Shown here piece by piece: positions 45,561 through 56,860 of a DNA stretch of 64,000 nucleotides (positions within the stretch are counted from its first letter, which is position 1; each line of letters opens with the position of its first letter). The stretch comes from Ceratotherium simum simum (lineage: Eukaryota; Chordata; Mammalia; Perissodactyla; Rhinocerotidae), in assembly GCF_000283155.1 (NCBI RefSeq), contig NW_004454178.1, positions 9,840,030 to 9,904,029 of the forward strand. Reading direction: 5' to 3'. The position numbers were made by a program, and so were the translations under genes. Under the pieces are notes generated by a model. It was not told where the DNA came from. It was given only the letters and a program-made list of their open reading frames with translations, and ran no database searches.

Positions 45561-47319
45561 GAAAGAAAATGGCATCAGAGATAGTGTGATAGAGAAATTA
45601 CTTGAGTAAGGGAATGAGTAGGAGAGATTGGGATGAGTGAAAGGAGAAGATGAGGAATAAAGAAAAAGGAGAGAGATGATGAATAGGGCTTGAAGTTAAG
45701 AGTGTCTTAATGTAGACATCCATGGAGTTTGGAGACAAGGAATCATAATGTCAAACAAGTCAGGAAAGAAGACTTCATAATTCTCACTTAAGATTTACTA
45801 ATGGCTTCTGTAGGAGGAGGATGAGACCCTGAGGGGAATTCTATCAGCTCACCTGGGAGGCGGTTAAGAGCTTGGCTAAACAATTTGGTCTCAGCATCAG
45901 GGAGAAATTATACTACATGCCCACATATATTTTGAGGGGAGAGAAGGCAACATTTGGTGTTGGAAGGTGGTAGAAAAAGCATTAAAGCTGGGAATCAAGA
46001 TAACGGAAGTCTTCACCGAGAGTTCTCTAGAATTTTCTAGCGTTCTCTAGAAAGCAGAGCCTGTGTCGAGGGTTAAAGTGCTGACACTTTATTTGGGAGG
46101 TGCAAGCTTAGGGCAGTGAGGGTGAGGAAAAGCAGAAGTGACTCAAGGAAAGACGTGAAACACTGGGATGCAATGCATGATTACACTGGTCATCACTTCC
46201 CAATGAATCTCAATGAAACACAGCACATCACTCAGTAGGTGCGTTTGCTTGGCATGTGGACTTTCTAGGAAGGACTGGAAAGAAAAACCACACTTGAAGG
46301 AGAAACCACACAGCAGAGTTGTCCACAGAGGAGATAAAGGATGGGGAGTTTATTGGCCAGCCACCTTCTTTCTTCCATTTTCCATTGGTCAAATTTCACT
46401 CATTGGGGAGCTGATTCCCCTGGACTCCTTTCTGCTGAGAAGAGGCGGCTTCTGTTGCTTGCAATGAAAGACCCTGACAAACCCCTGTGTAATGAACTGC
46501 ATGGGGCCCCATCTCCATGGCTTGCCTCTCTCCACGCTTGACTCAACCTGTAGTTGTTGGGACTCACAGTGTCCTTAGGAAATGTACTTAGTTTGGGTGA
46601 TTCACCATCAAATGGGTCATCCTTCCTGCTACTCCCATCCTGACCAGGCTCTACTTCCAGCAACTTCATTTTTATCTCTTTTATAATCAAGTCTCCATCC
46701 TGTGTCCCAGGTCCGTAGTTGATTCTATGTCTTCATCCCTGCATCTCTTCCCTTATAACCTGGGTGGGATTTACAAGGAAGTAGATTTGAAATTAATATA
46801 ATTGTAATTCAACCCCAAACTGGGCCTCATGTGGTGTATCTTTGGCAGAGAATTGCACTCTTGAGGAAGAGTCCAGCAAACAAAAGCAATTAAATTAAAT
46901 TAAAACTTTACGGGTATCTCTGAGAAGAACGTCAAGGGAAGTACATATATTTTTAGTGTACAGCAAGATGTGTTAAACTTTTTCCCATCTCTGGCATTCT
47001 CTATTTTTCCACTCTCCACCCCACCAAACTCCTCTCTCCTTCACTCCTATTCTAAACCAAGAATTTTCCCCATCACCCTGCCCTTGTGACTTCCTTATTT
47101 TCTTCCTCTTCCCTTTCCTTCTGCCTCTATTGGTTCTATGCCAACTTCTGATCCATATATCCCATTTTTGCATTTCCAGTTCTGTCCTTCTTTTTCTCCC
47201 CATTGCCCCAGAAACTGAGCTGGCAAAGACAAAATTCTCCTTAAAAAGCGTGGAGGGGGACACTCACACATTAATCATTTTTATTTCCATCATTTGAGAA
47301 AGAATTTGCTAATAATCAG
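45561..47319. other. Unassigned sequence, about 1.8 kb
   Basis: No gene found. 46000-46050 has repeated 'ttctctaga' motifs and 46050-46420 may be an unresolved old repeat. Confidence 0.35.
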
Positions 47320-47495
47320 AGCTGTTCAGCGATGAAATAGACTGCTTCATTAGGTAGTGATTCTCCTGTCATGGAGATGATTCAAACAAAGACTGGATGG
47401 TCAATGCTCAGGATATTGGCAAGGGGTTCTGGTTCTGGGTGATGTTGGGTCAGATGGTTTATAAGCTCCCACCATGTCTAAGATCCTAGGTTTAG
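47320..47495 (+). mobile_element. Ancient CR1/L3- or MIR3-like repeat
   Basis: 'aatagactgcttcattaggt', 'ctcctgtcatggagatgatt' and 'caaagactggatggtcaat' resemble the conserved tail shared by CR1-type elements. A second copy lies at 60470-60650. Confidence 0.5.
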
Positions 47496-48014
47496 ATTTA
47501 TGTCCCCTAAACTCGGCCGTAGTATTGGGGTTGAATCCTGTTAGCTTTTTTCCTCTTTAGAAATCTCTCTGCCAGGGATGGAGAGCCTTGCACCCTGAGC
47601 TTGATCTAACTCTTGTCTTGATTTTAATTTCTTTGAGACAAGTTGTCTCAATTATCTTTTTAGCATCCCAGCCTTTCCTGCTACAATCAACGAGCACAAT
47701 TAGGTGTCCACTCAAATGGCTCAGATTTCCCACTAATGTGTCAACTACATGGTCTAGCTGTGCCAGGCTCTTGCTTGAGGACTCTTCATTTTGCTCTGAG
47801 ACAGCATTTTCCAGGGGATGAGTGGGCACAGCAGATGTTGGATTGGTGGGAGGCGTAGCCAGGAGCACGGATTTCCGGGGAGAGGGAATGAAGTCAGGAT
47901 GGCAGGCTTGCCAGACCCACTGTGCTCTAGGGAAACAGTGTGGTGGGAGAGGGAGGGCACACACTTTGGGGTCAGATGAGCCTGGTCCGAATCAGCTGCT
48001 CACACACAACGAAT
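47496..48014. other. Unassigned sequence
   Basis: No gene. A 135-codon minus frame at 47557-47964 has no domain features and overlaps plus-strand frames. Confidence 0.35.
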
Positions 48015-48440
48015 GTTAGTCAGGACTCCTTGGGTTGCAAGTGATAGAATTCAGACTAGTTTGAAAAAAATAAAAAGGGTGGTGGTGGTGCTGCTGGGGG
48101 ACTTACTGGCTTCCCAAAGTGGAACTGCAGGCACAGCTGTATCCAGGAGCTCAAGAGACTTGTGAAGAATTGCCTCTTGCTTGGTCTCTTTCTCTGTTTC
48201 TCCACCCTTAGCTCCTCCTTCTTCTATGTTGCTTCATTTTCTCCTCCAGTGGAAAGGAATCCTCTTTCCAAATATTTTGAATCAAATTCTCAGAGTTGAA
48301 TCTCACTGGCCTGGATGGGATCATGTGTTTGCCCTTGAATCAGTCTTGGTGGCCAGGGGATGGGTTATGCTGATTGGCCAGGAGAGTGTTTTCCCAAAGG
48401 GAAAGTGAGACTTTGTTACCAAAGAAGAGGATATGGATGC
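48015..48440 (+). mobile_element. Ancient interspersed repeat
   Basis: 'gactccttgggttgcaagtg', 'ctggcttcccaaagtggaac', 'atctcactggcctggatggg' and 'gctgattggccaggagagtg' in the order of a common mammalian repeat. Name not assigned. Confidence 0.55.
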
Positions 48441-48620
48441 CGGACTGACGAGAACAGCTCACGTCCACTACAATACAACCTTAGCAATGATGTTATCTCT
48501 CTGAGCCCACTTTCTTCAAGTGCAAAATTCCTTCTTCATAGAGCTGTTGGGAAGACTGTAAATCATGAATGCATAGTACCTGTCACATAGTAGGCCTTGA
48601 ATATTAGTAGCAATTCTTAT
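48441..48620 (+). mobile_element. MIR SINE 3' half
   Basis: 'catagagctgttgggaagac' and 'acctgtcacatagtaggcct', consistent with MIR. Confidence 0.65.
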
Positions 48621-48774
48621 TGTTAGGTCCAGAGAACCAGTGGGCGGGAGAAAGAATTCTACCCAATGGGAAGATGTGTGTGTGGGTGTGCACACCCACG
48701 TGTGCATGCATGCATTCCTGTGTTAGCTCTCAGGAAGACAAGGCTAATGAGACTTGGTTCTCCCATCCCAACAT

Positions 48775-48880
48775 TCTTCTCCTTCTTTTCCTTCCCCCTT
48801 TGCTCTCTGACACTTTATTTTTCCTTCTTTCCCTTCTCGTCTCTCCTGTCCCCTTCCCTCCCCTCCTTTCCTTTTCCTTT
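48775..48880. repeat. Polypyrimidine tract
   Basis: About 105 bases dominated by TTCC and CCTT units. It generates the Pro/Ser/Leu-rich frames across it. Confidence 0.8.
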
Positions 48881-49992
48881 CACTGGCCATATTTATACCT
48901 ATACTACAAAAATGCAATATTTTCTTATTTTTTGTGACATGAATCAAATTTATGTATTTTTTACATCCCAACTTAAAAAAAATGACTTGAGATCTCTCAC
49001 CCAAGTACATGCCATAGTATAATATAAATAGCTGAGAAAATTCGAATGGAGGGAATAAATAAAGAGAAACAAAGTCAAATTAGAAAACAGAGTGTATGCT
49101 ACCATATCTTATATGAGTGGTGGAGGTGGGCTCTGTTTACTGAAAATAAAGTTTCGCATTCCCTATTCTTAATTTAAAAATCGAGAAACTTGGAAATTTC
49201 TTTTCTCCAAAACGAGCCAAGTAATACAGTCAGCCAAACGTGAGTGTTATGTGTGGTCCCTGATCTTGTCTGTGGAGCGATGGCTCTTGATAGTAAGAAG
49301 GTTCTACCTGTTTATAGGGACGAAAGAAGGTGTTAAAAACAAATCAGGAATAGGGGGCTGACTGGTCACCAGGCAGACAGGAGAAGGGAAACAGCAATCT
49401 CTCCTCCAAGGTCCACAGAACTTTAGCGAGGAAAGACTTCAGTACAATGGAGATATACACATTTTGGAAGGAAAGTGTAAATAAAGATGAAATGGAAATG
49501 TCTGCCTTAAAACCTAGCTCCCCAAAGAATTCGACTCACCCTGTGCTGGGGCCATGGGTAGCCACCAGGCTGGCTATTTTCTGGCTAATGCCCATTGGGA
49601 ATGTGATTCCTGCTGAGAAAGGTGGTTCCACTTCAGAGCAGTCAACAAAACATGGCCATCTGGACTACGATGTATAAACCTACTTATTGCTTCTTTAATG
49701 CCTCCTGCAAATACGACAACGTGTTGTTTCTTGTTCAAAGGGGCACCAGCAATACTTGGGAAGATAGTAAAGGAGGGGGCATTAAGGGAGAGATGAGGAA
49801 TTCTGCCTTACTTTATGCATTAAGTGGAAAAGGGCAGATAATACTAGTGGAGAAAGCTGTTGTCCTTGAGACATGGGACTGTCCCACGGGGAGACGATAT
49901 GCATGGATGGGAGGCTTAGACAATGTAGAACCATAAAGTTGTAGGATGGCAAGGGACCTCAGCCTGACTCTAGAGATGGCACCCAAGCTAAC
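48881..49992. other. Unassigned sequence
   Basis: No gene or named repeat. The 104-codon frame at 49622-49936 overlaps a different frame and has no domain features. Confidence 0.35.
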
Positions 49993-50055
49993 AAGAGTTG
50001 TTGTTAGTGCTGTCAAGTCCGTTTGGACTCCTAGCGACCTGTGTACAGCCGAGTA
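49993..50055 (-). mobile_element. RTE/BovB-like LINE 3' fragment
   Basis: Reads 'gttgttgttagtgctgtcaa' and 'ggactcctagcgacctgtgt', which matches in reverse the end of the element at 52775-52974. Short and diverged. Confidence 0.5.
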
Positions 50056-51686
50056 CAGCTAATGAGAGTGCACGAGGATATACACATTTTCTCTATCTGA
50101 TGTCATCACAGGGAAACGAAAGAAGGCTCACCTGACCCCTCCCCGCCGGGCTGACTCTGGGGGAACTTCCATGGGCTTGCCCTCCTCTGTAACTGAGAAC
50201 ACTAATCCTTGCCTTATATCCTTCCTGGGCCCGTCGTGGGGATTCCCTCATTCAGAAAGAATTTATGGAGCTCCGACCACACATTCAGCACTGGTTAGGA
50301 TACTTTGGGGAATAGGCAGCAAGGTTAATTCTCAGCCTTTATCCTTAAAGAACTAACAGATGTGGAAGGACTGTATAGAGCTGTTAGGGGTGTTAGCAGA
50401 TGAGTTATACAGCCTGGGGTGGGTCACCTGCCTGGCCAGGCACTGGGCTTAGTCCTGCTCTGCCCCCAGTGACAGGCGGGGGCACCCACTCTCTGGGTCT
50501 CACCTACAAAACCAGGAGCGGGAGTACTTGCTCTAGGGGGTCTCTTCCGGGTCTGGCCTACACGAATCTCTGGACCACTCAAATCATTTGCTTGTGAAGC
50601 TCAGAGCAGAAACCCAAGTGGATGGCCAGGAGGTGCTCGATTTTTCCTATGGCAAAGCCGGATCATCTCCCCCCACCCCGAAACAAACAGTTCTGCAAAG
50701 TGCCAAGACCTTCCAGGTTCAAGCTTCATGGAAGCAGCCCGATTGTTCTGACCACAGGCTGTGTGTCTGGGAGGGTGCTGCGTCTCGCTGCGTCTGTGGG
50801 CCTGTCCTGATAGGTGAGGGGTATAACCTGGTCTGCTGGCTTCTGCTGCAGAAGGGTGGGAGAGCTGGTTAGTGCCCCTCCCCAGTATGAGGGGAGGGCG
50901 TGTCCCGGTGGGTGCCTCTGCCCTCTGTACGGGGCACAGCCTCTGTTGTTTTTCTCCTTATGGGTCTGATCAAGGCAGCTTTAAATTGGCAGAGGCTCCC
51001 CCTGGCCAAATGTTTTCATTTTTCCCTTGGCTAGACTCCTGGTTCTGTCATTCTCCATTGCCGTGGGCAGGCTTGTGTTTCAGGAGCATTCTGCTAACTC
51101 TGTGGGTCTTCTCCAAAAGCTGTCGAAGCAGAGAGTCAAGGCCATTCCCCAAACTGGAATCCGCGTTGCCGCTGATCTACAAGCCAGAGGCGAATTCCTG
51201 CAACTAGTCTCCGACAGCTTTTGCAGTCTGGCTAACACATCAGCTCCCCATGCGTCCCCGTTTTAACAGTGTAAAGAAAAACAGGTGCCCACCGGTCTAG
51301 TCACATCCCCTCTAAAACGGCTGGAGTCTCTCCTTTTTGTGGGAAAACAGCAGAGGGGGGTTGGACTAATGAGCTTCCTCCCAGGAATCTGATTAAGGGA
51401 AGGTTGAGCAGTGTGCGAAAGAAAAGGGTACCACCATCCAGAACTGTCAGCGATGAGAGCCGAGCCGTTCCAGAGTTGAATAGGCTTCTTAGCGACGGAG
51501 TGAGCTTCCTGGCTCAGGCAGTGTTCAAGCACAGTCTGGGTGGCCACTCTGGGGAAGAAAGTGCACAAAGGTGACTGATGAACTTGGCAGAGGTTGAAGT
51601 AGAGGGCCCTGCATGTTTGCGATGACTCTGAAATTGCCTTGCAAAGCTGACGTGCAGGAGAGAGGGCAGCGTTAAGCCCCTCTACT
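50056..51686. other. Unassigned sequence, relatively GC-rich
   Basis: No supported exon. The 111-codon frame at 50872-51207 is overlapped by others. An 11-base inverted repeat (51115-51125 and 51212-51222) is present. Confidence 0.4.
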
Positions 51687-52363
51687 GTTTTTAATTTTTT
51701 TTAACATTTTAAAAATTGCGGTAAAATGCACATAACATGAAATATGCCATTTTACTCATTTTTAAGTGTACAGTTCAGCGGCATTAGGTACACTTGCGTT
51801 GTTGTGCAACTATCACCACCATCCATCTCTAGAACTTTATCTTCCCAAACTGAAACCTCACACCCATGAAAAAATAACTCCCTATTTTCCCCCTCCCACC
51901 AGCTCCTGGCAACCACCATTCTACTTTCTGTGTCTATGAATTTGACGACTCTAGGGACCACATATAAGTGGAATCATACATATTGGTCCTTTTGTGACTG
52001 GCTTATTTCACTTAGCATGATGTCCTCAAAGTTCATCAATGTTGTAGCATGTGTCAAAATTTCATTCTTTTTTTAAGGCTAATATTCCGTTGTATGTATA
52101 TAGCACATTGTGTTTATCCATTCCTCCATTGATGGACATTTAGATGTTCCTATCTTTTGGCTATTGCAAATAATGCTGCTATGAACGTGGGTGTACAAAT
52201 ATCTATTCGGGTCCCACTTTCAATTATTTTGAGTTTATACCTAGAATCAGAATTGCTGGATCACGTGGTAATTGTATGTTTAATTTTTTTAGGGATCACC
52301 ATACTGTTTTCCACGGAGGCTGCACCATTTTACATTCCCACCAGCAATGCATAAGGGTTCGTG
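51687..52363 (-). mobile_element. 5'-truncated L1 (L1MA-type)
   Basis: Minus-strand L1: poly(T) start, 'taaaatgcacataacatgaa', 'agtgtacagttcagcggcat', 'ttggctattgcaaataatgc' and the 'tgcaccattttacattccca' end. Flanked by an exact 8-base duplication 'cctctact' (51679-51686 and 52364-52371). Older than the 2520 copy, no open ORF2 stretch of note. Confidence 0.87.
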
Positions 52364-52371
52364 CCTCTACT

Positions 52372-52774
52372 CTTAGGAGACATTTCTTCTAGTTTCCTAG
52401 CACCCAGAGAAGCGTGGGCAAGAGATGTGCTTTTGTGCTCACCCCACCTGGACCATCAGAGAAGGAAGAGGGGTCAGCTCTGTCTGGTCGCAAATGCCAG
52501 GAAGCTGGAAATGTATATCACCCTAGAAAATGCCAACGCTAATCAGTAGCTAAACTGAATTAAGCATTTAATGGGAAGGATCAAGTCACCATTACAAAGG
52601 TAGAAGAGTGGAGAGGTGGGTCTTTGTTCCTGTTTTAAAAATCAGCATTGAAGGAGAGTCTGTGGCAATTTAAGGCGAGATTTGTTCATTTTGTGAGTCT
52701 CTTTCAGAGCAGGTACCAGAGTTTGTGTTTCTCTCTCATCTCTCCTAGACCCTTACAACCAAACACAAGACAGA
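52372..52774. other. Unassigned sequence
   Basis: No gene or repeat recognised. Confidence 0.3.
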
Positions 52775-52974
52775 CTAGGAAGAAGGACCTGGTCACCCAC
52801 TTCCAAAAAAATTGGCCGTGAAAACTCTATGAATGGCAGCAGAGCATTGTCTGATGTAGCGCTGGAAGGTGAGAGGATGGTGCAGAAAGAACAGGCAGGG
52901 CTCTGCTCTTCTGTATGCAGGGTCACTAGGAATCAACTCGATGGCACTAACAACAGCAACACTTTGTGCCAGGC
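52775..52974 (+). mobile_element. RTE/BovB-like LINE 3' end
   Basis: Plus-strand fragment with 'aattggccgtgaaaactcta', 'attgtctgatgtagcgctgg', 'gggtcactaggaatcaactc' and the end 'atggcactaacaacagcaac'. The AAC-type tail is characteristic of RTE-clade LINEs. A short frame from 52829 reads 'LSDVALEGERMVQKEQAG' and so on, consistent with an ORF2 remnant. Whether it is BovB or the older MamRTE cannot be settled by eye. Confidence 0.6.
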
Positions 52975-53589
52975 ATTTTATAGGTACTTTGTGTTCATTT
53001 GCTCATTAGTCCTGTTTAACATCTGGAAGGCTTATGTCCTGAGAGTCACCAAATTCAAAAATACCCTTGTAGCCCCGGCCCTCCCACATAAAGTGCAGTA
53101 GAGCGTGACCCAAAATTGGAGTGAACATTGAAGACTTAATGAGAGTTGCTGAGAATGTGACAATAGGGCGACAATAAACTTCCATGGAGATTGGAGACTG
53201 AGCCTGGGCTCTGTCTGACCCTAGGCTCTGTGCCTTTCATTTTGCTGCTTAATGAATCTTCATTGATTATCTTGCTTCTGCAGTGACTCAGGGTTATGTC
53301 AATCAGCCCTGTCCTAGTCTGAGTCTTCTGCCTAATTGTTGACTCAACTTACAACAAAGATGTAAGTAGTGAGTCTATCCTGATTCCTCTCTTGAGTCAG
53401 GAAGGGGAGATGGAGATGCCTTTCCAGGCCCAGAAGGGAGAAGGGTTTCTCTCTGGTTTTTGGACAAGTACGCCCATATCTGGCGCATGGCTTAGTGGAT
53501 GCGGATCATGTTCCCTCTTGCTCTCCAGCCCTGACCTTCACCCTCTCTCTTTGGCTGGGTCTCCCAAGGGCACTTAAAACCTGGCCTCC
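52975..53589. other. Unassigned sequence with a possible MIR remnant
   Basis: 52968-53090 may include a minus-strand MIR remnant ('tgtgccaggcattttatagg'). No gene. Confidence 0.3.
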
Positions 53590-54243
53590 TAAGCACCCTC
53601 TCTATTGCCCATGGGTGTTAGAGCATCTTGGCCTCTCAAGCATTTAACCTTGGAGTCACCTTTGACTGTTTCCTCGCTAGGTCTGTCCTTCTCAGAATGG
53701 GCTGGCAATTCTATCTCTGGGATCTGACCTTCTTGAGTCATTGGCACAGCCAAGCCTCCCTGGGTGTCCAGGCTCTGATCGCCTCCCATGCTGATTTCTG
53801 CAGCCTCCTTCCTAGCGGGCCTTTCCACCTGCAGCCTGACCCCTCCCAGTACATTCTATACCCAACAGCTAGGCTAATTTTCTCAGAGTGCTATTTTGAT
53901 TTTGTCGCTCGTCCATTCAGCAATCGGCAGGCGCTCCCATTTGCCTCCCACCTTTAATCTCAACTCCTCAGCGTGTATTTTAAGATCTTTGCAAACTCAC
54001 ATTTAACTACTCTCATCTTCTGCAACCCCCTGGCTTCCCTGCTCTGGCCCGACCCAACCCACATAAGTTGCTAGCTTTGGGGCATGGCTCTGCTCTTGCC
54101 CCTCAGATTCATGTCTGTCCCGACTAAGACACAACAAAGATGTGTGATGTCACCAGGCTTGTTTGACATTATATCTCTACCTCCTATGCAATGCTTATCA
54201 CATAGTAGATGCTTAATAAATACTTGTTGAGTGAATGAATGTT
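53590..54243 (+). mobile_element. L2 LINE fragment
   Basis: Plus-strand L2: 'aaccttggagtcacctttga' and a 3' end 'catagtagatgcttaataaa' with GAATGAATG at 54233-54241. Frame is broken. Confidence 0.65.
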
Positions 54244-54279
54244 AAAGACATCTCTTCTTGAATAACACTAGTTGGGTTA

Positions 54280-54440
54280 ATCAATACACATATGAAAGCC
54301 TTTCTGCTAAGTGTTTAGGACACGAAATGAGTAAGCTCCTGCTTAAGAAGCTCACAGTCTAGTCTAGATCTATGAACAAATACCACGTTTCCTTGATGAT
54401 ATGATAGACTGAGTGTAAGATGCAACGTTAATTTAAAAAC
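54280..54440 (+). mobile_element. Ancient interspersed repeat fragment
   Basis: 'aaatgagtaagctcctgctt' and 'aagctcacagtctagtctag', same family as 45190. Confidence 0.4.
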
Positions 54441-54734
54441 AGCTTTTGGGGATAAAAGAAATGCTACCGCTTTAATTATACAGAATTAAATTATACAGTT
54501 TAATTAATGTAACAGAATGTACATTGAGCTTTAATTTCAGAAACTTTGAAAGGTGAAAAAATATGTGTCTTAGCATGGAGAAAATAAAGTGTTGCCACAT
54601 GGGGCTTTAGGTGTTGTAGAGGGATGTACAAAATGCAACAGAAGGTTGCTGTTGACCCTTGGAGCTGGGTCTTGATTGGTTTCCCGGGTAGACTGGGAAG
54701 GGAGGCGAGTACCAGCAGGCTTTGAAAACCAGCA

Positions 54735-54960
54735 TCTCTGGCCCTTCAGAATTGTGTGGCCTGAGACAAATGACTTAAGCTCTTTCAGCCAAGTTTCCTC
54801 TTCTGTAAAATGGGACAATGATAGAACCTACCCAGTCACCTGTAGCTCTCACTTACTGAGCATTGACTGTGTACCCAGCCTGGGTGAAGTTCTTAAAATA
54901 TATAATTTAATCTTCAGTTGTAGGTATTGTTAATCCAATCCTGGGTGCACAGTAAACACT
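54735..54960 (+). mobile_element. MIR SINE, probably with a second MIR fragment inside
   Basis: Outer plus-strand copy from 'agaattgtgtggcctgagac' through 'ttctgtaaaatgggacaatg'. A reversed core ('actgagcattgactgtgtac', 'ggtattgttaatccaatcct') lies in its 3' half. Confidence 0.6.
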
Positions 54961-55000
54961 CAAGAAATGGTTTTATTCAGTGGACATCAGTTTTAGTGTT

Positions 55001-55449
55001 TTTTTTTTTTAAATTACTTTATTGAGGTCATATTGTCTTATAACATTGTGTAATTTCAGGTGTACGTTATTATTATATCAGTTTCTGTATAGACTGCATT
55101 GTGGTCACCACCAGTACTCTAGTTTTTATCCGTCACCATACATATGTCCCCTTTACCCCTTTCGCCCTCTCCCCACCCTCTTCCCCTCTGGTAACACTAA
55201 TCTGTTCTCTTTATCCATGTGTTTGTTTATCTTCCACATATGAGTGGAATAATATGGTATTTGTCTTTCGTTGTCTGACTTATTTTGCTTAACATAATAT
55301 CCTCAAGGTCCATCCATGTTGTCGCAAATGGCATGATTTTGTCTTTTTTTATGACTGAGTAGTGTTCCACTGTGTATATATACACCACATCGTCTTTATC
55401 CATTCATCTGTTGATGGGCACTTAGTTGCTTCCACATCTTGGCTATTGT
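55001..55449 (-). mobile_element. L1 3' fragment of perissodactyl type
   Basis: Minus-strand L1 tail: poly(T), 'attgaggtcatattgtctta', 'gtgtacgttattattatatc', 'accatacatatgtccccttt' and 'gcttccacatcttggctatt'. Flanks 'agttttagtgtt' and 'agtttttgatgtt' look like an imperfect target duplication. Confidence 0.87.
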
Positions 55450-55554
55450 AGTTTTTGATGTTGTAGTGTCTGCCTGCTCGGTGTTCATTCACCCTTTTCC
55501 TGGTAACAGCATTCAGAGTTCCCTTTGAGGAAACACTTCACCCACCGTCAGTCC
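55450..55554. other. Unassigned sequence
   Basis: Short spacer between repeats. Confidence 0.3.
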
Positions 55555-56005
55555 ATATTGATGGGGCTGCTCCCTCCGCCCCTCCTTGTGAGACCCAGGG
55601 GTGGGCATATGACCCAGGCTTGGCCAGTGAGACCATTGATTCCCCTGGCAGCAGTGACTGGTTCAGAGATGGCACCTGACCCCAGTCTGTTGGAACTCTG
55701 AAGAGGACCCCTCTCTCTGCTGGGGCTGCTAGATTGGTGGGATGTGAGCTTGAAGCAGCAGGTGAGCATCTTGCTGGGTTGCCCTGAGCACCTGTCTGGG
55801 TGTGGGGCCAGCTGGGAGGAGATGGACCCTGCTTGAACATTTAGATCCAGCTGAACATGTTTACCCCAAGGTTTTCAGCACACCTGAACGTCTGTTAATG
55901 GAGCCAATACATTCCCTGTTAAAGTTTTTTGGCTTAAACCGGTTTTGGTTGGAATTCTATATTTTACAACGAAAAGGCTTCTTTGACCCAAACCGCAATT
56001 GTGAT
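55555..56005 (+). mobile_element. Ancient interspersed repeat
   Basis: 'tgggcatatgacccaggctt', 'gcttggccagtgagaccatt', 'gttaatggagccaatacatt' and 'gcttaaaccggttttggttg' run in the order of a common mammalian repeat. Related in core to 42370-42935. Confidence 0.5.
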
Positions 56006-56604
56006 TATAGTGATGCTGTGTTCTGGGAGAGTGAGAAGCCGGGTGGAGCTGGAGCATAGGGGTACGTGTGTGGAAGTGCGCCCACGTTAGGCACGTGGAT
56101 ATCCGACCGCACAAGGCTGAAAACATATGTTCAAAGAGTGAGCATGTCATGGGTGCTGGAGGACTGCAGAGGGGGAGGGAGCGTGCTGGGTGGGTGCATT
56201 CTTGAGGGCTCGAGTCTGTGGGGGAGACTGTGGCCGGCAAGGAGGAGGGGATTGTGCTGAAGGCAGGTGGTGAGCAATACAGAGAGGCAACGCAAGTGCA
56301 TTCAGGACAGAGGGAGCAGCTCAGCCTGGCTGCTTCACTTAGGGAGTGAGGACACAGAGCAGGCAAACCCTTCTGAGGGCTTTGGGTTCCCCATCTGGAG
56401 GGTGGGGGTCGGTACCTCCCTCTCCAGCAGCCTCATTACTGAAGCACCCCATTTTACACTGTGGAGCAGGATTCCTAAGCAGCTGTGTACATGTTCTCTT
56501 TGGTCTCCTAATGTGTCTTTCACTTTTCTACATTAGAACGTGAGCTTCTTCCTGGCAGGAAGCACTTCTGCCTCTTGTTCTTAAACCATCTTAGTGTAGG
56601 GGTG
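56006..56604. other. Unassigned sequence
   Basis: No gene. The minus-strand 163-codon frame at 55875-56366 overlaps plus-strand frames and part of a repeat; it shows no domain. Confidence 0.35.
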
Positions 56605-56860
56605 ACACGCTTAGCTTGTGCAACAGTCTGCATGGGTTTGAATCCTGGCTCAGCGCTCCCCATCCAAGACCCCTCGGCCAAATCGCTCATTCTCTCTGTG
56701 CCTCAGTTTCCTCATCTGTAAAATGGGCATAATAGTAGTATCCACATTGGAGGGTTGCTGGGAAGATGAAATGCGTCAGTCAATGTATAGTGTTGAGAAC
56801 AGTGCCTGACAGAGTAAGGCTCTGCAAGTGTCAGTGATTTATTATTATTTTGATTATTAA
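56605..56860 (+). mobile_element. MIR SINE, near full length
   Basis: The best-preserved MIR here: 'gggtttgaatcctggctcag', 'tgcctcagtttcctcatctg', 'taaaatgggcataatagtag' and 'cagtgcctgacagagtaagg'. Confidence 0.92.

Noticed and set aside
55875..56366. 163-codon minus-strand frame, Cys and Ser rich
   Set aside because: Overlaps a repeat end and opposite-strand frames; no conserved domain and no splice context.
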